Assembly: GCA_026874595.1 (NCBI GenBank)
Contig: CM049307.1
Coordinates: 1 to 64,000, forward strand
From: Sipunculus nudus
Taxonomy: Eukaryota; Annelida; Sipuncula; Golfingiida; Sipunculidae
Length of the DNA: 64,000 nt
Reading direction: 5' to 3'
Below, piece after piece: positions 1 through 12,800 of the stretch; position 1 is the first letter of the stretch; the number at the start of each line of letters is the position of its first letter. The notes beneath the pieces were generated by a model. The model had not been told where the DNA came from. It saw only the letters and a list, made by a program, of their open reading frames with translations, and did no database searches. A program made the translations under genes and the position numbers.

Positions 1-1278
1 GCTTCTTGCATTTTTGATTTTACACAAACTGTGAAAGTTTGGAAAGCGATGGGATCAAAATTGTGACCTGTAGAGACTGGACAGACAAAACAAACAAAAC
101 AAACAAACAGACAAACAGACATCCGCGACTGACCAACCAGCTTGCGAAAATCGAAGATTTCCGGCAAGCAATAAAGTTGTGGACTGTGCCTCCAACATGT
201 ATGATCATAGATGGGGCCCGGAGAGGCCGTCACGCACCGCTGCACACGCCGGCCGCCCACCGTAAGGACCCTGCCGCCACTTGCGGCCACGGCACGTGTC
301 TTCGTGGTATGGCAAAAAACGGCGCGAGATTTGACGAGACTAACAATGTGACCCCTGAAAGTGACTGCGAGTGTCAGCCGCTATCCAGCGCTGCAAACCA
401 TGTGTCTGTAGCGTGAAAAATGACAGAATTATAGGCATTTCTTTGAATGGTCACGTGTTCTCGTTTCACGGGAAACGGTGCGAGATATGACGAGACTTGG
501 GATTGAATGGCTTAGAACTAGAGGGATGCTGTCTAACGCCAAAAACCAGACCTTTCCATCGCAAATATCGACAGAGATAGAAGCTGGAAAACTCCGCATT
601 TTCAGATTGTCAAGTTTTACCCCAAATTCGGTAACCATGGTAACGGCAGCACAAAGCTACATGAGCGAAGGGATAAGCCAATGTTCCTAGTTTCAGATAC
701 GACAAAAAAAAAATGGTGTCACGTTTAATATTTTTTGAGATATTGCAGAAAAACGATATCTTACAGTGTTTCAGGTACCACGCCCCCTGGTGGCTATTTC
801 CAAAAAATGAAAAATTGGTTTCGAGATATTTCTAAATAACACAAAATATGTCATTTTCAAAGTCATAGTTTAAAAAAATGCGACCTGTAAGCTATATTTA
901 ATGAAATCTCGAAAATTCTCGTTGACGAGATATTATACGAGATATCGCGAGACTTTTAATAAAATCTTGCAGTACTTGTTAAATGCTACCTGATGCAAAA
1001 AACTAGAACTCTCTAGCTTTAAAAATGACAAAGTTAGAAAAAATTGTCCTTTGATTTTCGATTTACATCACTTTTACCCAAAAATACGTAACCATGGTGA
1101 CAACCAATTTGAATCAGCTACACACCAGACGAAAGGCCTTGGAATGACGATTAAAATGAGCCATGTTTTGAAGTGGCCTATGACAAATAGTAATGGAGGT
1201 ATGAATGGAAAGAGCACTTTAGGAACTTTTGATGACCTTGACCTTGACCTTTGACCTTTATTGCCCCAAAAACAATAG
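1..1278. repeat. Family A unit 1, with many one- and two-base indels
   Basis: Seven bases longer than standard. Every difference from the consensus that I can see is a small insertion or deletion, mostly in or beside homopolymers: an extra G near 41, two extra A in the CAAA tract, an extra G near 181, one A short near 627, an extra A near 870, one T short near 922, extra bases near 1170-1205 and an extra C near 1264. No plain substitution was noticed. This pattern fits consensus error at the edge of a repeat assembly better than divergence. Confidence 0.75.
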
Positions 1279-2630
1279 GCTTCTTGCATTTTTGATTTTA
1301 CACAAACTGTGAAAGTTTGAAAGCGATGGGATCAAAATTGTGACCTGTAGAGACTGGACAGACAAACAAACAAACAAACAAACAGACAAACAGACATCCG
1401 CGACTGACCAACCAGCTTGCGAAAATCGAAGATTTCCGGCAAGCAATAAAGTTGTGACTGTGCCCTCCAACATGTATGATCATAGATGGGGCCCGGAGAG
1501 GCCGTCACGCACCGCTGCACACGCCGGCCGCCCACCGTAAGGACCCTGCCGCCACTTGCGGCCACGGCACGTGTCTTCGTGGTATGGCAAAAAACGGCGC
1601 GAGATTTGACGAGACTAACAATGTGACCCCTGAAAGTGACTGCGAGTGTCAGCCGCTATCCAGCGCTGCAAACCATGTGTCTGTAGCGTGAAAAATGACA
1701 GAATTATAGGCATTTCTTTGAATGGTCACGTGTTCTCGTTTCACGGGAAACGGTGCGAGATATGACGAGACTTGGGATTGAATGGCTTAGAACTAGAGGG
1801 ATGCTGTCTAACGCCAAAAACCAGACCTTTCCATCGCAAATATCGACAGAGATAGAAGCTGGAAAACTCCGCATTTTCAGATTGTCAAGTTTTACCCCAA
1901 AATTCGGTAACCATGGTAACGGCAGCACAAAGCTACATGAGCGAAGGGATAAGCCAATGTTCCTAGTTTCAGATACGACAAAAAAAAAATGGTGTCACGT
2001 TTAATATTTTTTGAGATATTGCAGAAAAACGATATCTTACAGTGTTTCAGGTACCACGCCCCCTGGTGGCTATTTCCAAAAAATGAAAAATTGGTTTCGA
2101 GATATTTCTAAATAACACAAAATATGTCATTTTCAAAGTCATAGTTTAAAAAATGCGACCTGTAAGCTATATTTAATGAAATCTCGAAAATTCTCGTTTG
2201 ACGAGATATTATACGAGATATCGCGAGACTTTTAATAAAATCTTGCAGTACTTGTTAAATGCTACCTGATGCAAAAAACTAGAACTCTCTAGCTTTAAAA
2301 ATGACAAAGTTAGAAAAAATTGTCCTTTGATTTTCGATTTACATCACTTTTACCCAAAAATACGTAACCATGGTGACAACCAATTTGAATCAGCTACACA
2401 CCAGACGAAAGGCCTTGGAATGACGATTAAAATGAGCCATGTTTGAAGTGGCTATGACAAATAGTAATGGAGGTATGAAGGAAAGAGCACTTTAGGAACT
2501 TTTGATGACCTTGACCTTGACCTTTGACCTTTATTGCCCAAAAACAATAGGCTTCTTGCATTTTTGATTTTACACAAACTGTGAAAGTTTGAAAGCGATG
2601 GGATCAAAATTGTGACCTGTAGAGACTGGA

Positions 2631-2716
2631 CAGACAAACAAACAAACAAACAAACAGACAAACAGACATCCGCGACTGACCAACCAGCTTGCGAAAATCG
2701 AAGATTTCCGGCAAGC
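2631..2716. other. CAAA tract plus terminal hairpin (tail module, family A)
   Basis: An 86 bp module recurs in every A unit. A run of CAAA and CAGA tetramers (2631-2668) is followed by a spacer and a hairpin at 2687-2716. The arms are GCTTGC-GAAAATC and GATTTCC-G-GCAAGC around a GAA loop: the outer GCTTGC/GCAAGC pairs perfectly and the inner part has one mismatch and one bulged base. Family B and the solo C tail keep the same layout with changed bases that still pair. Homogeneous array blocks start or stop just after this hairpin, which makes it the best candidate for the element terminus. On the opposite strand the tract reads TTTG repeats. Confidence 0.8.
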
Positions 2717-3177
2717 AATAAAGTTGTGACTGTGCCTCCAACATGTATGATCATAGATGGGGCCCGGAGAGGCCGTCACGCACCGCTGCACACGCCGGCC
2801 GCCCACCGTAAGGACCCTGCCGCCACTTGCGGCCACGGCACGTGTCTTCGTGGTATGGCAAAAAACGGCGCGAGATTTGACGAGACTAACAATGTGACCC
2901 CTGAAAGTGACTGCGAGTGTCAGCCGCTATCCAGCGCTGCAAACCATGTGTCTGTAGCGTGAAAAATGACAGAATTATAGGCATTTCTTTGAATGGTCAC
3001 GTGTTCTCGTTTCACGGGAAACGGTGCGAGATATGACGAGACTTGGGATTGAATGGCTTAGAACTAGAGGGATGCTGTCTAACGCCAAAAACCAGACCTT
3101 TCCATCGCAAATATCGACAGAGATAGAAGCTGGAAAACTCCGCATTTTCAGATTGTCAAGTTTTACCCCAAAATTCG

Positions 3178-3191
3178 GTAACCATGGTAAC
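3178..3191. promoter_or_regulatory. RFX/X-box-like palindrome, first copy in A monomer
   Basis: GTAACC-AT-GGTAAC fits the RFX X-box pattern (GTNRCC, short spacer, RGYAAC). It recurs at the same place in every A monomer, and an identical 14-mer sits in each B monomer (48210-48223 in the first). That is a match to a known motif class only; binding is not shown. It could instead be a structural part of the element. Confidence 0.5.
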
Positions 3192-3328
3192 GGCAGCACA
3201 AAGCTACATGAGCGAAGGGATAAGCCAATGTTCCTAGTTTCAGATACGACAAAAAAAAAATGGTGTCACGTTTAATATTTTTTGAGATATTGCAGAAAAA
3301 CGATATCTTACAGTGTTTCAGGTACCAC

Positions 3329-3342
3329 GCCCCCTGGTGGCT
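3329..3342 (-). promoter_or_regulatory. CTCF-core-like motif in A monomer
   Basis: On the minus strand this reads GCCACCAGGGGGCG, which matches the central 14 positions of the vertebrate CTCF core consensus. One copy occurs per A unit, always in the same orientation, so about 37 copies at about 1.27 kb spacing. Unit 20 has lost one C from the C-run. The assignment rests on remembered consensus; occupancy in this organism is unknown, and such boxes also occur in transposable elements for other reasons. Confidence 0.5.
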
Positions 3343-3450
3343 ATTTCCAAAAAATGAAAAATTGGTTTCGAGATATTTCTAAATAACACAAAATATGTCA
3401 TTTTCAAAGTCATAGTTTAAAAAATGCGACCTGTAAGCTATATTTAATGA

Positions 3451-3500
3451 AATCTCGAAAATTCTCGTTTGACGAGATATTATACGAGATATCGCGAGAC
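3451..3500. other. Inverted-repeat cluster (TCTCG / CGAGA) in A monomer
   Basis: Repeated ATCTCG and TTCTCG on the left face CGAGAT, ACGAGAT and GCGAGA on the right, so several alternative short stems can form. The matching part of the B monomer (about 47740-47785) keeps the same arrangement with different bases. The same CGAGA word also occurs further upstream in the A unit. Function unknown; a cruciform or RNA stem is possible. Confidence 0.45.
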
Positions 3501-3634
3501 TTTTAATAAAATCTTGCAGTACTTGTTAAATGCTACCTGATGCAAAAAACTAGAACTCTCTAGCTTTAAAAATGACAAAGTTAGAAAAAATTGTCCTTTG
3601 ATTTTCGATTTACATCACTTTTACCCAAAAATAC

Positions 3635-3648
3635 GTAACCATGGTGAC
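3635..3648. promoter_or_regulatory. X-box-like element, second copy in A monomer
   Basis: GTAACC-AT-GGTGAC, one base away from the first copy. It lies 306 bp after the CTCF-like box, matching the 307 bp from the first CTCF-like box to a degenerate element at about 47921 in the B monomer. This shows that the second half of A and the first half of B are homologous. Confidence 0.45.
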
Positions 3649-3776
3649 AACCAATTTGAATCAGCTACACACCAGACGAAAGGCCTTGGAATGACGACTA
3701 AAATGAGCCATGTTTGAAGTGGCTATGACAAATAGTAATGGAGGTATGAAGGAAAGAGCACTTTAGGAACTTTTGA

Positions 3777-3801
3777 TGACCTTGACCTTGACCTTTGACC
3801 T
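3777..3801 (-). promoter_or_regulatory. Tandem nuclear-receptor-type half-sites (AGGTCA) in A monomer
   Basis: On the minus strand four AGGTCA hexamers follow one another, with one base between the first two (a DR1 arrangement, AGGTCA-A-AGGTCA) and none between the others; TCAAGGTCA extended half-sites are also present. The block occurs in each A unit, and family B has a related run of five GGTCA words at 48352-48385. RXR/HNF4/COUP-type and NR5A/ERR-type receptors recognise such sequences in other animals; use here is inference. Confidence 0.45.
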
Positions 3802-6800
3802 TTATTGCCCAAAAACAATAGGCTTCTTGCATTTTTGATTTTACACAAACTGTGAAAGTTTGAAAGCGATGGGATCAAAATTGTGACCTGTAGAGACTGG
3901 ACAGACAAACAAACAAACAAACAAACAGACAAACAGACATCCGCGACTGACCAACCAGCTTGCGAAAATCGAAGATTTCCGGCAAGCAATAAAGTTGTGA
4001 CTGTGCCTCCAACATGTATGATCATAGATGGGGCCCGGAGAGGCCGTCACGCACCGCTGCACACGCCGGCCGCCCACCGTAAGGACCCTGCCGCCACTTG
4101 CGGCCACGGCACGTGTCTTCGTGGTATGGCAAAAAACGGCGCGAGATTTGACGAGACTAACAATGTGACCCCTGAAAGTGACTGCGAGTGTCAGCCGCTA
4201 TCCAGCGCTGCAAACCATGTGTCTGTAGCGTGAAAAATGACAGAATTATAGGCATTTCTTTGAATGGTCACGTGTTCTCGTTTCACGGGAAACGGTGCGA
4301 GATATGACGAGACTTGGGATTGAATGGCTTAGAACTAGAGGGATGCTGTCTAACGCCAAAAACCAGACCTTTCCATCGCAAATATCGACAGAGATAGAAG
4401 CTGGAAAACTCCGCATTTTCAGATTGTCAAGTTTTACCCCAAAATTCGGTAACCATGGTAACGGCAGCACAAAGCTACATGAGCGAAGGGATAAGCCAAT
4501 GTTCCTAGTTTCAGATACGACAAAAAAAAAATGGTGTCACGTTTAATATTTTTTGAGATATTGCAGAAAAACGATATCTTACAGTGTTTCAGGTACCACG
4601 CCCCCTGGTGGCTATTTCCAAAAAATGAAAAATTGGTTTCGAGATATTTCTAAATAACACAAAATATGTCATTTTCAAAGTCATAGTTTAAAAAATGCGA
4701 CCTGTAAGCTATATTTAATGAAATCTCGAAAATTCTCGTTTGACGAGATATTATACGAGATATCGCGAGACTTTTAATAAAATCTTGCAGTACTTGTTAA
4801 ATGCTACCTGATGCAAAAAACTAGAACTCTCTAGCTTTAAAAATGACAAAGTTAGAAAAAATTGTCCTTTGATTTTCGATTTACATCACTTTTACCCAAA
4901 AATACGTAACCATGGTGACAACCAATTTGAATCAGCTACACACCAGACGAAAGGCCTTGGAATGACGACTAAAATGAGCCATGTTTGAAGTGGCTATGAC
5001 AAATAGTAATGGAGGTATGAAGGAAAGAGCACTTTAGGAACTTTTGATGACCTTGACCTTGACCTTTGACCTTTATTGCCCAAAAACAATAGGCTTCTTG
5101 CATTTTTGATTTTACACAAACTGTGAAAGTTTGAAAGCGATGGGATCAAAATTGTGACCTGTAGAGACTGGACAGACAAACAAACAAACAAACAAACAGA
5201 CAAACAGACATCCGCGACTGACCAACCAGCTTGCGAAAATCGAAGATTTCCGGCAAGCAATAAAGTTGTGACTGTGCCTCCAACATGTATGATCATAGAT
5301 GGGGCCCGGAGAGGCCGTCACGCACCGCTGCACACGCCGGCCGCCCACCGTAAGGACCCTGCCGCCACTTGCGGCCACGGCACGTGTCTTCGTGGTATGG
5401 CAAAAAACGGCGCGAGATTTGACGAGACTAACAATGTGACCCCTGAAAGTGACTGCGAGTGTCAGCCGCTATCCAGCGCTGCAAACCATGTGTCTGTAGC
5501 GTGAAAAATGACAGAATTATAGGCATTTCTTTGAATGGTCACGTGTTCTCGTTTCACGGGAAACGGTGCGAGATATGACGAGACTTGGGATTGAATGGCT
5601 TAGAACTAGAGGGATGCTGTCTAACGCCAAAAACCAGACCTTTCCATCGCAAATATCGACAGAGATAGAAGCTGGAAAACTCCGCATTTTCAGATTGTCA
5701 AGTTTTACCCCAAAATTCGGTAACCATGGTAACGGCAGCACAAAGCTACATGAGCGAAGGGATAAGCCAATGTTCCTAGTTTCAGATACGACAAAAAAAA
5801 AATGGTGTCACGTTTAATATTTTTTGAGATATTGCAGAAAAACGATATCTTACAGTGTTTCAGGTACCACGCCCCCTGGTGGCTATTTCCAAAAAATGAA
5901 AAATTGGTTTCGAGATATTTCTAAATAACACAAAATATGTCATTTTCAAAGTCATAGTTTAAAAAATGCGACCTGTAAGCTATATTTAATGAAATCTCGA
6001 AAATTCTCGTTTGACGAGATATTATACGAGATATCGCGAGACTTTTAATAAAATCTTGCAGTACTTGTTAAATGCTACCTGATGCAAAAAACTAGAACTC
6101 TCTAGCTTTAAAAATGACAAAGTTAGAAAAAATTGTCCTTTGATTTTCGATTTACATCACTTTTACCCAAAAATACGTAACCATGGTGACAACCAATTTG
6201 AATCAGCTACACACCAGACGAAAGGCCTTGGAATGACGACTAAAATGAGCCATGTTTGAAGTGGCTATGACAAATAGTAATGGAGGTATGAAGGAAAGAG
6301 CACTTTAGGAACTTTTGATGACCTTGACCTTGACCTTTGACCTTTATTGCCCAAAAACAATAGGCTTCTTGCATTTTTGATTTTACACAAACTGTGAAAG
6401 TTTGAAAGCGATGGGATCAAAATTGTGACCTGTAGAGACTGGACAGACAAACAAACAAACAAACAAACAGACAAACAGACATCCGCGACTGACCAACCAG
6501 CTTGCGAAAATCGAAGATTTCCGGCAAGCAATAAAGTTGTGACTGTGCCTCCAACATGTATGATCATAGATGGGGCCCGGAGAGGCCGTCACGCACCGCT
6601 GCACACGCCGGCCGCCCACCGTAAGGACCCTGCCGCCACTTGCGGCCACGGCACGTGTCTTCGTGGTATGGCAAAAAACGGCGCGAGATTTGACGAGACT
6701 AACAATGTGACCCCTGAAAGTGACTGCGAGTGTCAGCCGCTATCCAGCGCTGCAAACCATGTGTCTGTAGCGTGAAAAATGACAGAATTATAGGCATTTC

Positions 6801-9800
6801 TTTGAATGGTCACGTGTTCTCGTTTCACGGGAAACGGTGCGAGATATGACGAGACTTGGGATTGAATGGCTTAGAACTAGAGGGATGCTGTCTAACGCCA
6901 AAAACCAGACCTTTCCATCGCAAATATCGACAGAGATAGAAGCTGGAAAACTCCGCATTTTCAGATTGTCAAGTTTTACCCCAAAATTCGGTAACCATGG
7001 TAACGGCAGCACAAAGCTACATGAGCGAAGGGATAAGCCAATGTTCCTAGTTTCAGATACGACAAAAAAAAAATGGTGTCACGTTTAATATTTTTTGAGA
7101 TATTGCAGAAAAACGATATCTTACAGTGTTTCAGGTACCACGCCCCCTGGTGGCTATTTCCAAAAAATGAAAAATTGGTTTCGAGATATTTCTAAATAAC
7201 ACAAAATATGTCATTTTCAAAGTCATAGTTTAAAAAATGCGACCTGTAAGCTATATTTAATGAAATCTCGAAAATTCTCGTTTGACGAGATATTATACGA
7301 GATATCGCGAGACTTTTAATAAAATCTTGCAGTACTTGTTAAATGCTACCTGATGCAAAAAACTAGAACTCTCTAGCTTTAAAAATGACAAAGTTAGAAA
7401 AAATTGTCCTTTGATTTTCGATTTACATCACTTTTACCCAAAAATACGTAACCATGGTGACAACCAATTTGAATCAGCTACACACCAGACGAAAGGCCTT
7501 GGAATGACGATTAAAATGAGCCATGTTTGAAGTGGCTATGACAAATAGTAATGGAGGTATGAAGGAAAGAGCACTTTAGGAACTTTTGATGACCTTGACC
7601 TTGACCTTTGACCTTTATTGCCCAAAAACAATAGGCTTCTTGCATTTTTGATTTTACACAAACTGTGAAAGTTTGAAAGCGATGGGATCAAAATTGTGAC
7701 CTGTAGAGACTGGACAGACAAACAAACAAACAAACAAACAGACAAACAGACATCCGCGACTGACCAACCAGCTTGCGAAAATCGAAGATTTCCGGCAAGC
7801 AATAAAGTTGTGACTGTGCCTCCAACATGTATGATCATAGATGGGGCCCGGAGAGGCCGTCACGCACCGCTGCACACGCCGGCCGCCCACCGTAAGGACC
7901 CTGCCGCCACTTGCGGCCACGGCACGTGTCTTCGTGGTATGGCAAAAAACGGCGCGAGATTTGACGAGACTAACAATGTGACCCCTGAAAGTGACTGCGA
8001 GTGTCAGCCGCTATCCAGCGCTGCAAACCATGTGTCTGTAGCGTGAAAAATGACAGAATTATAGGCATTTCTTTGAATGGTCACGTGTTCTCGTTTCACG
8101 GGAAACGGTGCGAGATATGACGAGACTTGGGATTGAATGGCTTAGAACTAGAGGGATGCTGTCTAACGCCAAAAACCAGACCTTTCCATCGCAAATATCG
8201 ACAGAGATAGAAGCTGGAAAACTCCGCATTTTCAGATTGTCAAGTTTTACCCCAAAATTCGGTAACCATGGTAACGGCAGCACAAAGCTACATGAGCGAA
8301 GGGATAAGCCAATGTTCCTAGTTTCAGATACGACAAAAAAAAAATGGTGTCACGTTTAATATTTTTTGAGATATTGCAGAAAAACGATATCTTACAGTGT
8401 TTCAGGTACCACGCCCCCTGGTGGCTATTTCCAAAAAATGAAAAATTGGTTTCGAGATATTTCTAAATAACACAAAATATGTCATTTTCAAAGTCATAGT
8501 TTAAAAAATGCGACCTGTAAGCTATATTTAATGAAATCTCGAAAATTCTCGTTTGACGAGATATTATACGAGATATCGCGAGACTTTTAATAAAATCTTG
8601 CAGTACTTGTTAAATGCTACCTGATGCAAAAAACTAGAACTCTCTAGCTTTAAAAATGACAAAGTTAGAAAAAATTGTCCTTTGATTTTCGATTTACATC
8701 ACTTTTACCCAAAAATACGTAACCATGGTGACAACCAATTTGAATCAGCTACACACCAGACGAAAGGCCTTGGAATGACGACTAAAATGAGCCATGTTTG
8801 AAGTGGCTATGACAAATAGTAATGGAGGTATGAAGGAAAGAGCACTTTAGGAACTTTTGATGACCTTGACCTTGACCTTTGACCTTTATTGCCCAAAAAC
8901 AATAGGCTTCTTGCATTTTTGATTTTACACAAACTGTGAAAGTTTGAAAGCGATGGGATCAAAATTGTGACCTGTAGAGACTGGACAGACAAACAAACAA
9001 ACAAACAAACAGACAAACAGACATCCGCGACTGACCAACCAGCTTGCGAAAATCGAAGATTTCCGGCAAGCAATAAAGTTGTGACTGTGCCTCCAACATG
9101 TATGATCATAGATGGGGCCCGGAGAGGCCGTCACGCACCGCTGCACACGCCGGCCGCCCACCGTAAGGACCCTGCCGCCACTTGCGGCCACGGCACGTGT
9201 CTTCGTGGTATGGCAAAAAACGGCGCGAGATTTGACGAGACTAACAATGTGACCCCTGAAAGTGACTGCGAGTGTCAGCCGCTATCCAGCGCTGCAAACC
9301 ATGTGTCTGTAGCGTGAAAAATGACAGAATTATAGGCATTTCTTTGAATGGTCACGTGTTCTCGTTTCACGGGAAACGGTGCGAGATATGACGAGACTTG
9401 GGATTGAATGGCTTAGAACTAGAGGGATGCTGTCTAACGCCAAAAACCAGACCTTTCCATCGCAAATATCGACAGAGATAGAAGCTGGAAAACTCCGCAT
9501 TTTCAGATTGTCAAGTTTTACCCCAAAATTCGGTAACCATGGTAACGGCAGCACAAAGCTACATGAGCGAAGGGATAAGCCAATGTTCCTAGTTTCAGAT
9601 ACGACAAAAAAAAAATGGTGTCACGTTTAATATTTTTTGAGATATTGCAGAAAAACGATATCTTACAGTGTTTCAGGTACCACGCCCCCTGGTGGCTATT
9701 TCCAAAAAATGAAAAATTGGTTTCGAGATATTTCTAAATAACACAAAATATGTCATTTTCAAAGTCATAGTTTAAAAAATGCGACCTGTAAGCTATATTT

Positions 9801-12800
9801 AATGAAATCTCGAAAATTCTCGTTTGACGAGATATTATACGAGATATCGCGAGACTTTTAATAAAATCTTGCAGTACTTGTTAAATGCTACCTGATGCAA
9901 AAAACTAGAACTCTCTAGCTTTAAAAATGACAAAGTTAGAAAAAATTGTCCTTTGATTTTCGATTTACATCACTTTTACCCAAAAATACGTAACCATGGT
10001 GACAACCAATTTGAATCAGCTACACACCAGACGAAAGGCCTTGGAATGACGATTAAAATGAGCCATGTTTGAAGTGGCTATGACAAATAGTAATGGAGGT
10101 ATGAAGGAAAGAGCACTTTAGGAACTTTTGATGACCTTGACCTTGACCTTTGACCTTTATTGCCCAAAAACAATAGGCTTCTTGCATTTTTGATTTTACA
10201 CAAACTGTGAAAGTTTGAAAGCGATGGGATCAAAATTGTGACCTGTAGAGACTGGACAGACAAACAAACAAACAAACAAACAGACAAACAGACATCCGCG
10301 ACTGACCAACCAGCTTGCGAAAATCGAAGATTTCCGGCAAGCAATAAAGTTGTGACTGTGCCTCCAACATGTATGATCATAGATGGGGCCCGGAGAGGCC
10401 GTCACGCACCGCTGCACACGCCGGCCGCCCACCGTAAGGACCCTGCCGCCACTTGCGGCCACGGCACGTGTCTTCGTGGTATGGCAAAAAACGGCGCGAG
10501 ATTTGACGAGACTAACAATGTGACCCCTGAAAGTGACTGCGAGTGTCAGCCGCTATCCAGCGCTGCAAACCATGTGTCTGTAGCGTGAAAAATGACAGAA
10601 TTATAGGCATTTCTTTGAATGGTCACGTGTTCTCGTTTCACGGGAAACGGTGCGAGATATGACGAGACTTGGGATTGAATGGCTTAGAACTAGAGGGATG
10701 CTGTCTAACGCCAAAAACCAGACCTTTCCATCGCAAATATCGACAGAGATAGAAGCTGGAAAACTCCGCATTTTCAGATTGTCAAGTTTTACCCCAAAAT
10801 TCGGTAACCATGGTAACGGCAGCACAAAGCTACATGAGCGAAGGGATAAGCCAATGTTCCTAGTTTCAGATACGACAAAAAAAAAATGGTGTCACGTTTA
10901 ATATTTTTTGAGATATTGCAGAAAAACGATATCTTACAGTGTTTCAGGTACCACGCCCCCTGGTGGCTATTTCCAAAAAATGAAAAATTGGTTTCGAGAT
11001 ATTTCTAAATAACACAAAATATGTCATTTTCAAAGTCATAGTTTAAAAAATGCGACCTGTAAGCTATATTTAATGAAATCTCGAAAATTCTCGTTTGACG
11101 AGATATTATACGAGATATCGCGAGACTTTTAATAAAATCTTGCAGTACTTGTTAAATGCTACCTGATGCAAAAAACTAGAACTCTCTAGCTTTAAAAATG
11201 ACAAAGTTAGAAAAAATTGTCCTTTGATTTTCGATTTACATCACTTTTACCCAAAAATACGTAACCATGGTGACAACCAATTTGAATCAGCTACACACCA
11301 GACGAAAGGCCTTGGAATGACGATTAAAATGAGCCATGTTTGAAGTGGCTATGACAAATAGTAATGGAGGTATGAAGGAAAGAGCACTTTAGGAACTTTT
11401 GATGACCTTGACCTTGACCTTTGACCTTTATTGCCCAAAAACAATAGGCTTCTTGCATTTTTGATTTTACACAAACTGTGAAAGTTTGAAAGCGATGGGA
11501 TCAAAATTGTGACCTGTAGAGACTGGACAGACAAACAAACAAACAAACAAACAGACAAACAGACATCCGCGACTGACCAACCAGCTTGCGAAAATCGAAG
11601 ATTTCCGGCAAGCAATAAAGTTGTGACTGTGCCTCCAACATGTATGATCATAGATGGGGCCCGGAGAGGCCGTCACGCACCGCTGCACACGCCGGCCGCC
11701 CACCGTAAGGACCCTGCCGCCACTTGCGGCCACGGCACGTGTCTTCGTGGTATGGCAAAAAACGGCGCGAGATTTGACGAGACTAACAATGTGACCCCTG
11801 AAAGTGACTGCGAGTGTCAGCCGCTATCCAGCGCTGCAAACCATGTGTCTGTAGCGTGAAAAATGACAGAATTATAGGCATTTCTTTGAATGGTCACGTG
11901 TTCTCGTTTCACGGGAAACGGTGCGAGATATGACGAGACTTGGGATTGAATGGCTTAGAACTAGAGGGATGCTGTCTAACGCCAAAAACCAGACCTTTCC
12001 ATCGCAAATATCGACAGAGATAGAAGCTGGAAAACTCCGCATTTTCAGATTGTCAAGTTTTACCCCAAAATTCGGTAACCATGGTAACGGCAGCACAAAG
12101 CTACATGAGCGAAGGGATAAGCCAATGTTCCTAGTTTCAGATACGACAAAAAAAAAATGGTGTCACGTTTAATATTTTTTGAGATATTGCAGAAAAACGA
12201 TATCTTACAGTGTTTCAGGTACCACGCCCCCTGGTGGCTATTTCCAAAAAATGAAAAATTGGTTTCGAGATATTTCTAAATAACACAAAATATGTCATTT
12301 TCAAAGTCATAGTTTAAAAAATGCGACCTGTAAGCTATATTTAATGAAATCTCGAAAATTCTCGTTTGACGAGATATTATACGAGATATCGCGAGACTTT
12401 TAATAAAATCTTGCAGTACTTGTTAAATGCTACCTGATGCAAAAAACTAGAACTCTCTAGCTTTAAAAATGACAAAGTTAGAAAAAATTGTCCTTTGATT
12501 TTCGATTTACATCACTTTTACCCAAAAATACGTAACCATGGTGACAACCAATTTGAATCAGCTACACACCAGACGAAAGGCCTTGGAATGACGATTAAAA
12601 TGAGCCATGTTTGAAGTGGCTATGACAAATAGTAATGGAGGTATGAAGGAAAGAGCACTTTAGGAACTTTTGATGACCTTGACCTTGACCTTTGACCTTT
12701 ATTGCCCAAAAACAATAGGCTTCTTGCATTTTTGATTTTACACAAACTGTGAAAGTTTGAAAGCGATGGGATCAAAATTGTGACCTGTAGAGACTGGACA

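Larger units (their letters stand above)
2551..3821. repeat. Representative family A monomer (unit 3), with internal anatomy
   Basis: A typical monomer reads: CAAA/CAGA tract 2631-2668; hairpin tail 2687-2716; GC-rich segment 2759-2855; first X-box-like palindrome 3178-3191; poly-A tract near 3250; CTCF-like box 3329-3342; inverted-repeat cluster rich in CGAGA/TCTCG 3451-3500; second X-box-like element 3635-3648; half-site run 3777-3801; then a short linker into the next unit. It has no transposase, Rep, helicase or reverse transcriptase frame. The tail-plus-hairpin at one fixed place and the lack of coding capacity suggest a non-autonomous mobile element amplified in tandem, but no flanking target-site duplication can be seen because the unit is never solitary here. 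Confidence 0.9.

Noticed and set aside
2631-2668. CAAA-rich tract as a forkhead-factor site array
   Set aside because: TGTTTG words arise automatically from any CAAA microsatellite, so the match carries little information.
2612-2962. Open frames of 60-118 codons repeated in each A unit on both strands (for example the one beginning MTCRDWTDKQTNK)
   Set aside because: They are the same satellite sequence read in several frames, full of low-complexity residues from the CAAA tract, with no family resemblance. Their repetition reflects the array, not conservation.
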